Assembly: GCA_038131695.1 (NCBI GenBank)
Contig: JAYPQA010000022.1
Coordinates: 9,903 to 73,902 of the forward strand
Direction of reading: 5' to 3'
From: JADHLK01 sp038131695
GTDB lineage: Bacteria > Pseudomonadota > Alphaproteobacteria > Puniceispirillales > Puniceispirillaceae
DNA: 64,000 bases
Below the pieces are notes generated by a model, which worked only from the letters and a program-made list of their open reading frames with translations, did no database searches and had not been told where the DNA came from. The translations under genes were made by a program, and so were the position numbers. Shown here piece by piece: positions 57,238 through 64,000 of the stretch (position 1 is the stretch's first letter; each line of letters starts with the position of its first letter).

Positions 57238-58394
57238 ATGGCCGATTTCAAGAATCAGGGCCCGGACGCTGACCGGCAGCCCAGCCTGACGGACAGCTAT
57301 TTCAATCTCAGCCGCGAGATTGTGCGCCAGCATGGCGAAGCTGAGGTGACCTATGCGGTCTTTATGCGCCGGCCGGTGACGCTGGCGCCGCGGCTGGCGG
57401 TTGACTGGCTGAACGCGATGGCAAAAGAGCGCAGGGCCACGGTAAAGATTGAGCAGCTCTACAAAGAAGGGGCCTGGGTCGGGGCCGGTGAGCCGATGTT
57501 TTATATCAGCGGCCCGCTTTCTGCCTTGATTGATCTGGAAACCATTTTCCTGCAGCGGCTGGGCTCTGCCTGTGTGGCCGCCTGGAACGCCTATAATATG
57601 TGTGTGGAATTGCCAAAGGTGGCCTTCATGGCGATGGATGCCCGCCATTGTGCCGGGGCGGAAATGGCCGATATGATGGCCTATGGCGCGTCTATCGGCT
57701 CTGCCAAGGCCAGGCTGAAAACCGGGGCGGTCGGGTTTGTTGGCTGTGCAGCCGAGGCAACGGCGCATTTTTTCGGCAAGGATGAGGGCATGGGCACCAT
57801 GCCGCACGCGCTGGTCGGCTATGCGGGCAGCACAGTGGCCGCCGCCCGCCTGTTCCGCCAGACTTTCCCGGACCGGCCGCTGACCGCCTTGGTGGATTAT
57901 TTTGGCCGCGAGGTAGAGGATGCGCTGGCAGTAGCCCGGGCGATGCCGGACCTGGCAGCGTCTGGCCAGCTCTCCGTGCGGCTGGATACGCATGGGGGCC
58001 GTTTTGTGCAGGGGCTGGATACGCAAGCCTCCTATGCGGTGCTGGAGCGCAATGTGCCAGAGGCTATCCGCGGCTATCGCCAGGAAACAGAGCTCAAGCA
58101 TCTGATGGGAACCGGGGTGTCTGCTGCCTCGGTCTGGTATCTGCGAGAAGAGCTGGACAAGGCCGGGTTTGACAAGGTGAAGATTGTGGCCTCCAGCGGC
58201 TTCGGGCCGATAAATGCCGGATTTTTGCCCTCGCCAACGCGCCGGTCGATGTCATTGGCACCGGCTCTTTTCTGCCGGAACGCTGGTCCGAAACCTATGC
58301 TACGGCGGATATCATCTCCTATAATGGAGAGGCCCGCGTCAAGGATGGGCGCGAATTCCTGTTCCGCAAGCCCGCCTCTGGCCCGGAGGGCTGA
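57238..58394 (+). CDS. Nicotinate phosphoribosyltransferase-type enzyme, one frameshift
   Basis: A NAD-salvage phosphoribosyltransferase. Recognisable blocks are LTDSYFNLSREIVRQHGEAEVTYAVFMRR in pieces, EPMFYISGPLSALIDLETIFLQRLG, AFMAMDARHCAGAEMADMMAYGASIGSA and LSVRLDTHGGRFVQGLD. An indel near 58225 moves the end to another frame reading VDVIGTGSFLPERWSETYATADIISYNGE in pieces, closing with PASGPEG and TGA at 58392-58394. As read, the frame instead runs on into nadE, creating an artificial fusion. It is the shorter family, not classical E. coli-type PncB, so quinolinate-type specificity is not fully excluded. Its neighbour nadE supports a role in NAD synthesis. Confidence 0.8.
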
Positions 58395-58407
58395 GACAAG
58401 GGCCGGA

Positions 58408-60103
58408 ATGCAAACACAAGACAGATCGCAAGGCGCCAGTCGCGGGGATAGCCTGACCTTTGCCCTGGCGCAGCTAAACCCGGTGATGGGCGATGTTGCC
58501 GGCAATCTGGAACGCGCCCTGACCGCGCGCAGCCGGGCGGCCGCGCTGGGGGCGGATTTGCTGATCCTGCCGGAAATGTATTTGTCCGGCTATCCGTGTG
58601 ATGATCTGCTGTTGCGATCAGATTTTATAGAGCAGATTTCATCAGCTGTTGAAAAACTTGCAGAAATAACCTCAGATGGCGGCCCGGCCTTGCTGGTTGG
58701 GGCGCCGGTTGCTGAAGGCGGGCAGATTTTCAACAGCGCCTTTTTTGCTGGAGGGTGGGGCGGTTCTGGCCCGCCGCGACAAGGTCCAGCTGCCCAATTA
58801 CGGGGTGTTTGATGAAAAGCGGCATTTCACCGCTGGCCAGCTGGCCGGGCCGGTTCGGTTCCGCGATGTGCGGCTGGGTCTGGCTATCTGTGAGGATATT
58901 TGGAGCGAGGATGTCTGTGAGACGCTGGCGGAATCCGGGGCAGAAATTATCCTGTCTATCAATGCCAGCCCGTTTGAGCAGAAAAAAACCGATGCCAGAG
59001 CCGCCCATGTGGCCGCCCGGGTGGTGGAGACCGGCCTGCCTTTTGTCTATCTGAATATGGTTGGCGGGCAGGATGAGCTGGTTTTTGATGGCCATTCCTT
59101 TGCCCTGAATACAGGCGGCCAGCTGGCCGCCCAGCTGCCCGGCTTTTCCGAAGCCCTGTCCGTGGTCACAGCCAGCAAGCAGCCATCCGGCTGGCAGCTG
59201 CAAGGCCAGATCAGCAAGCCGGGTGAGGCCACAGCCGCTCTCTATAGCGCGGTGATGATAGGCTTGCGCGACTATGTGGAAAAAAATGGCTTTCCCGGCG
59301 TGGTGCTGGGCCTCTCCGGCGGCATTGACTCCGCGCTGGTGGCCGTGTTGGCGGTGGATGCGCTGGGGCCGGAGCGGGTGCGGCTGGTGATGATGCCCTC
59401 GCGCTACACAGCCGATATCAGCACCGAGGATGCCGCGCAGCTGGCGGAAAATCTGGGCGTCCCGCTGGAAACCATCCCGATTGCCGGGGGGATGGCAGCT
59501 TTTGATGCGATGCTGGCAGAGGCTTTTGCCGGACAGCAGCCCGATGTGGCTGAGGAAAACCTGCAATCGCGGCTGCGCGGGGCCTTGCTGATGGCCCTGT
59601 CAAACAAGTTCGGGCCGATGGTGCTGGCGACCGGCAACAAGTCTGAATATGCGGCCGGCTATGCAACGCTTTACGGGGATATGTGCGGCGGCTATGCGCC
59701 GCTCAAGGATTTGTGGAAAATTCAGGTGTTTGATCTGTGCCGCTGGCGCAATCAGGCCCTGCCGCGGGCCGGTTTTGGGCCGGATGGGGCGGTTATTCCG
59801 GAGCGGATCATCACCCGCCCGCCCTCGGCAGAATTGCGCGATGACCAGCAGGATACGGATTCCCTGCCGCCCTATGATATTCTGGACCCGATCCTGATCG
59901 CCCTGACCGAAGAAATGGCCGATATAGACAGTATCACCGCCCGCGGCTATGACCGGGAGGTGGTGGCACGCGCCAGCCAGCTGCTGTTTCGGGCAGAATA
60001 TAAACGTTTTCAGGCGGCCCCCGGGCCAAAACTCTCAGCCCGTGCCTTTGGCCGCGACCGGCGCTTGCCGCTGACCTCCGGCTTTCGGCCAGATAAGGGG
60101 TAA
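58408..60103 (+). CDS. nadE: Glutamine-dependent NAD+ synthetase, one frameshift
   Basis: A two-domain enzyme of about 565 aa that amidates deamido-NAD. The nitrilase-type glutaminase domain begins SLTFALAQLNPVMGDVAGNLE with the catalytic Glu in LILPEMYLSGYPCDDLLLR. An indel near 58745 joins IFNSAF to LLEGGAVLARRDKVQLPNYGVFDEKRHF, with the catalytic Lys. The Cys nucleophile is in VRLGLAICEDIW. The ATP-pyrophosphatase domain starts with the P-loop VVLGLSGGIDSALVAVLA, and GNKSEYAAGYATLYGDMCGG follows. It begins 13 bases after the phosphoribosyltransferase, so the two form an NAD salvage operon. Confidence 0.94.
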
Positions 60104-60175
60104 AGCGCCAATAAAAGGTAAAGCGCCGGAAGATAAAAAGACAGACAGGTAAGAGTGCCGCAAGAAGGAAGTGTG

Positions 60176-61519
60176 ATGAGCACAGAAAAAGTCAGATTTG
60201 CCCCCAGCCCGACAGGCTTGCTCCATGTCGGCAATTTGCGCACCGCGCTGGTCAATTATTTGTATGCGCGCCATGCTGGCGGGGCGTTTATGCTGCGGAT
60301 TGATGATACGGATACCGAACGCTCTACTGCTGAATTTGAGGCGGCTATCCGCGCCGATTTGACCTGGATGGGGATGGTCTGGGATGCAGAGGATCGCCAG
60401 TCAGACCGGCTGGGGCGCTATGATGAGGCCTTGCAGCAGCTGCTGGCAGAGGGGCGGGCCTATGCCTGTTATGAAACAGCTGAAGAGCTGGCCCTGAAGC
60501 GCAAATCGCAGCTGATGGCTGGCAAGCCGCCGGTCTATGACCGGGCCGGTTTGCGGCTGAGCGCGGCAGAGAAGGCGGCCTTTGAGGCAGAGGGCCGCCG
60601 CCCGCATTACCGCTTCTTGCTGGATCACGAAAGCGAGGTTGTCTGGCAGGATTTGGTGCGCGGGCCGCAATCTATTCAGATGTCGTCCCTGTCTGATCCG
60701 GTGCTGCTGCGTGAGGATGGGCGGGTAATTTATACGCTGGCCTCAGTTGTGGATGACCGCGATCACGGCATTACCACAATCCTGCGCGGTGAGGATCATG
60801 TGACCAATTCGGCGGCGCAAATCCAGCTGTTTGAAGCGCTGGGGGCGGCAGCACCGAAAATGGGGCATCTGGCCTTGCTGGCCGGTGCAGATGGCGAGGG
60901 GCTGTCCAAGAGGCTGGGCAGCCTGTCTATCTCTGAGTTGCGGGAGTCCGGCATCGAGGCAGGCACGATTGCCAGCCTGCTGGCACGGATTGGCACCTCC
61001 CAGCCGGTTGAGGCCCATACCGGGCTGGCCCCGCTTGTTGAGGCGTTTGATATTGGCCATTTTGGCCGCGCGACAGCGAAATTTGATGCAGAAGAGCTGC
61101 GCCAGCTCAATGGCCGTATCCTCCAGCAAACGGAATTTGCGGCGGTCGCTGACCGGCTGGCTGATTTGCAAGTTGGCGGCGGGGCTGTGTTCTGGGAGGC
61201 GGTGCGCGGCAATCTCAGCCAGCTGGCAGAGGCGCGTGACTGGTGGCAGATTTGCGCCGCACCGATAGCCCCGGTAATAGAGGATAGCGCGCTCTGCAAT
61301 GCTGCGGCTGACCTGTTGCCGGATGGTGAGCCGGATGCCTCGGTCTGGCCGGGCTGGACAAAAGCAGTGGGCGAGGCCACCGGCAAAAAGGGGCGCGCCT
61401 TGTTTATGCCGCTGCGCCTTGCCATAACAGGCCGCCCATCCGGCCCGGAGGTCGCGGCCCTGCTCAGCTATATCGGGCGCGAGCGGTTGCTGGCCCGGTT
61501 GCAGGGGCAGCAGGCATGA
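60176..61519 (+). CDS. gltX: Glutamyl-tRNA synthetase
   Basis: A 447-aa class I synthetase. HIGH-type motif in APSPTGLLHVGNLRTALVNYL near residue 10; KMSKS-type motif is LSKRLGSLS; RIDDTDTERS and GEDHVTNSAAQIQL are catalytic-core blocks. ATG at 60176 has GGAAG seven bases upstream and is preferred to the GTG at 60155. Alphaproteobacteria often have two GluRS copies; LSKRLGSLS fits one of them but I cannot decide which, nor tRNA specificity. Its stop overlaps the cysS start by four bases. Confidence 0.95.
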   Translation: MSTEKVRFAPSPTGLLHVGNLRTALVNYLYARHAGGAFMLRIDDTDTERSTAEFEAAIRADLTWMGMVWDAEDRQSDRLGRYDEALQQLLAEGRAYACYETAEELALKRKSQLMAGKPPVYDRAGLRLSAAEKAAFEAEGRRPHYRFLLDHESEVVWQDLVRGPQSIQMSSLSDPVLLREDGRVIYTLASVVDDRDHGITTILRGEDHVTNSAAQIQLFEALGAAAPKMGHLALLAGADGEGLSKRLGSLSISELRESGIEAGTIASLLARIGTSQPVEAHTGLAPLVEAFDIGHFGRATAKFDAEELRQLNGRILQQTEFAAVADRLADLQVGGGAVFWEAVRGNLSQLAEARDWWQICAAPIAPVIEDSALCNAAADLLPDGEPDASVWPGWTKAVGEATGKKGRALFMPLRLAITGRPSGPEVAALLSYIGRERLLARLQGQQA

Positions 61520-62857
61520 TTCTGCATCTGCATAATACGCAGACTGGCCGCAAAGAGCCGTTCAAGCCGCTGGATGCCAGCCATGTGCGTGTCTATGCCT
61601 GCGGGCCAACTGTTTATGACCGGATTCATGTCGGCAATGCCCGCCCGCTGGTGGTTTTTGATGTGCTGGTCAGGCTGCTGCGCCATCATTTTGACCGGGT
61701 AACCTATGTGCGCAATATCACCGATCTGGATGACAAGATTAATGCGCGGGCAGCTGAACAGGGCATCTCCATAGACGAGCTGTGCGGGCGCACCATTGCC
61801 AGCTTTCATGAGGATGCTGCCGCGCTGGGCGTGTTGCCGCCGGATGTTGAGCCGCGGGCGACCCACCATATCGACCAGATGATAGAGATGACCGGCAAGC
61901 TGATCGCGCGCGGCCATGCCTATGAGGCAGCGGGCCATGTGCTGTTTTCCGTGCCCCGCAGCCAACTTATGGCCAGCCTCTGGCCGCAGCCGGGATGAGC
62001 AATTGCCGGCGCACGGGTAGAGATTGCCCTATAAACAGGACCCGGCTGATTTTGTGTTGTGGAAACCCTCAACCGGCGATCAGCCCGGCTGGGACAGCCC
62101 CTGGGGGGTTGGCCGGCCCGGCTGGCATATTGAATGTTCGGCCATGTCCGCAGAATATCTGGGCCAGGTCTTTGATATTCATGCAGGCGGGCTGGATCTG
62201 GTCTTCCCGCATCATGAGAATGAACTGGCCCAATCCTGTGCCGCCCATGGCACGGATGTGATGGCCAGCTATTGGATGCATAATGGCTATGTCACCGTTG
62301 AGGGCGAGAAAATGTCCAAATCGCTGGGCAATTTTGTCACCGTGGCAGACAGTTTGACCGATTATGCTGGAGAGGTGGTGCGCTATGCGCTCTTGTCGGC
62401 GCATTACCGGGCCCCGCTGGATTATGCCGGGGCGCGTCTGGCTGAGGCTGAGACCGCCCTTGACCGGCTTTATGCAGCTGCTGGTAAGACAGAGGGCGAC
62501 GCTGTGCCGGATACAGATTTTCTGGCCGCCCTGGCAGATGATTTGAATACGCCGCAGGCTCTGTCCGTGCTGCATGGGCTGGCCCGCCAGGCGAATAAGG
62601 GCGATGGCGCGGCGGCGGCGCGGCTGAAAGCGAGCGCGGCTCTGCTGGGTCTTTTGGAAGGGCGGCAAGAGGCTGGCAAAACCCTGCCGGACGGGCTGAG
62701 CGAGGCAGAAATTGAGCAGCAGATAGAGGCGCGCAATGAGGCCCGCAAGGCCCGTGATTTCGCCGCGGCCGATGCGATACGGGACGCGCTGGCTGAAAAA
62801 GGCATTGAGCTGACAGACAGCCCGCAGGGGACAGGCTGGCGCAACCGCCGCAAATAG
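61516..62857 (+). CDS. cysS: Cysteinyl-tRNA synthetase, frameshifted in the middle
   Basis: A class I synthetase of about 447 aa. VRVYACGPTVYDRIHVGNARPLVVFDVL carries the zinc Cys and the HIGH-type motif. VTYVRNITDLDDKINARA follows. Between about 61965 and 62025 several indels occur; other frames give YGQ and the DEQLAGARVEIAPYKQDPADFVLW block. The third part is clean: GWHIECSAMSAEYLG with zinc ligand, DIHAGGLDLVFPHHENELAQS with zinc ligands, and GEKMSKSLGNFVTV. It overlaps gltX (ATGA). Confidence 0.95.
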
Positions 62858-62914
62858 TCTATGAAGGGCCTGATAAAACAGGCCGTATTTGGAACATAAA
62901 GACAAGGCAAACAG

Positions 62915-63965
62915 ATGACCGGTGAGCGGATTTGGCTCTTTGATACAACTTTGCGTGATGGCGGGCAGACGCGCGGCGTGGATTTTTCCGTTGCCGACAA
63001 GCAGGCTATTGCCAGGGCGCTGGATGAGTTTGGCCTGGATTATGTCGAAGCTGGCTGGCCCGGGGCCAACCCGATTGATGACGGGTTTTTCAGCCAGCCG
63101 CCAGAGATGAAAAATGCCCGTTTGGTGGCCTTTGGCATGACTCGCCGCGGTGGCCGCTCAGCTGATAATGACCCCGGTTTTCGGGCGATTTTGGATGCCG
63201 GCACCCCCAGCACCTGTCTGGTTGGCAAGAGCTGGGATTTTCATGTCAAGACAGCCTTGAATATTTCCGGGGAAGAAAATCTGCGCATGATCACCGAATC
63301 CGTTGCGGCCGCCAAGCAAGCCGGGCGGGAATCGATGTTTGATTGCGAGCATTATTTCGATGGCTACAAGGCCAACCCTGACTTTGCGCTGTCCTGTGCC
63401 AGCGCGGCTTTTGAGGGCGGGGCGGACTGGATCATCCTGTGCGACACCAATGGTGAACGCTGCCGGATGAGATTTTTGACATTGTCTCGGCCACCAAACA
63501 GGCACTGCCTGAGGCTAATCTGGGGATTCATTGCCATAATGATGCAGATATGGTAGAGGCCGATTCGCTGGCCGCGGTGCGGGCCGGGGCGCGCCAGATT
63601 CAAGGCACGATTAACGGGCTGGGGGAGCGCTGCGGCAATGCCAATCTGATTTCCCTGATCCCGACCCTGATGGTCAAGCTGGGCTGGCAGACGGGCATTG
63701 ACCCGGAAAAGCTGCCGCGCCTGACAGCCCTGTCCCGAATGCTGGATGAGCGCCTGAACCGGGCCCCGGATGCCCATGCCCCCTATGTCGGGGCATCTGC
63801 CTTTGCCCATAAGGGGGGCTTGCACGCCTCAGCAGCGCAGAAGGACCCGCGCACCTATGAACATATCCCGCCGGAAACGGTCGGCAATGAGCGCCATTAT
63901 ATCATCTCTGACCAGACCGGACGCTCCAATTATCATGGCCCGCTTATGCTGAGGTGGGGATTAGT
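62915..63965 (+). CDS. cimA: Citramalate synthase / isopropylmalate synthase family, 3' end cut off
   Basis: A DRE-TIM metallolyase. FDTTLRDGGQTRGVDFSVADKQAIARALDEFGLDYVEAGWPGANPIDDGFF in pieces is the CimA-subfamily start, with the RDGxQ motif. SMFDCEHYFDGYKAN and GADWIILCDTNG follow. An indel near 63463 moves to LPDEIFDIVSATKQALPEANLGIHCHNDADM (metal His pair HCHND), then GTINGLGERCGNANLISLIP and AFAHKGGLHASAAQKDP. The last readable block is ISDQTGRSN with more indels before 63965. CimA makes (R)-citramalate from pyruvate and acetyl-CoA for isoleucine, fitting ilvBHC in the window. Confirming it over 2-isopropylmalate synthase needs a family search. Confidence 0.85.
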
Positions 63966-63970
63966 AAGAG

Positions 63971-64000
63971 AGCAACACAAAACTGAACGTAAGCACACTG
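63971..64000 (+). other. Adapter-like terminal sequence
   Basis: The last 30 bases do not continue the citramalate synthase reading and differ in composition. AGCAACACAAAACTGAACGT matches 16 of 20 positions of AGCAATACGTAACTGAACGA, which I recall as the reverse complement of the nanopore ligation adapter, with AACTGAACG identical. I read it as residual adapter, not genome. Confidence 0.6.

Noticed and set aside
56860..58101. A 413-codon open frame antisense to the DAHP synthase and phosphoribosyltransferase genes
   Set aside because: It spans two unrelated genes on the opposite strand and shows no motif.
57238..58812. A natural phosphoribosyltransferase-NadE fusion protein
   Set aside because: The junction loses the conserved C-terminus of the first enzyme, which is present in a neighbouring frame with its own stop; a single indel explains it.

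Overview
The window is a GC-rich, gene-dense piece of an alphaproteobacterial core chromosome. The best evidence is a circularly permuted (two-piece) tmRNA gene at about 16085-16406. Its tag reads ANDNSAPVAIAA, its mature ends pair into an acceptor stem with a G-U third pair, and an alphaproteobacterial-type SspB gene follows at once. The gene order agrees: thyA-folA facing mrp, hflK-hflC-degP, serB/miaA, ilvB-ilvH-ilvC, mreB-mreC-mreD-mrdA-rodA. A free-living, probably marine, aerobic lineage is plausible, but genus or family cannot be settled by reading. I see no mobile element, prophage, CRISPR array, rRNA, tRNA or toxin/defence cluster.

Layout. 1-9 kb: end of a CaiB-type CoA transferase, a 10-TM metal exporter with a recognisable promoter and operator-like site, the cytochrome c maturation operon ccmE-ccmF-ccmG-ccmH(I), an FMN 2-hydroxyacid dehydrogenase, yciB and a flavodoxin-like gene. 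9-16.5 kb: phhB, an EamA permease, azlCD, pgk, msrA, rpmJ, class I fumarase, sspB and ssrA. 16.5-28.7 kb: nucleotide metabolism (thyA, folA), Fe-S carrier mrp, membrane proteolysis (hflK, hflC, degP), serB, miaA and the branched-chain amino acid genes ilvB, ilvH, ilvC. 28.8-44.3 kb: a cell-envelope block with the rod-elongation genes, an SbmA/BacA peptide transporter, hldE-glmU, glmS, a LysE exporter, lptD and a heptosyltransferase-like gene. 44.3-55.6 kb: DUF924, an FAD-linked 2-hydroxyacid dehydrogenase, tsaC, SRAP, a DNA glycosylase, cytochromes b and c', an EamA permease, acetoacetyl-CoA synthetase, two unrecognised small genes and gor. 55.7-64 kb: class II DAHP synthase, an NAD salvage pair, gltX-cysS, and a citramalate synthase running into the right edge.

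Sequence quality matters for every reader. Universally conserved genes (thyA, ccmF, miaA, ilvB, nadE, cysS and others) are split by single-base indels, often in homopolymers. All those I found lie in 0-26.5 kb and 55.7-64 kb; about 29 kb in the middle reads cleanly. The last 30 bases resemble a nanopore ligation adapter. I therefore treat the broken genes as intact genes with consensus errors and give their full inferred spans.

Genes are packed tightly. Translationally coupled ATGA overlaps are frequent (ccmG/ccmH, azlC/azlD, thyA/folA, mreC/mreD, mrdA/rodA, glmU/hldE, gltX/cysS), and five convergent pairs overlap by 4-6 bases at their stop codons. I did not find a convincing undescribed system. 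The best leads are the ssrA-sspB adjacency, the operator over the metal-exporter promoter, the CcmH-CcmI fusion and an orphan 153-aa protein with a CesT-like layout.
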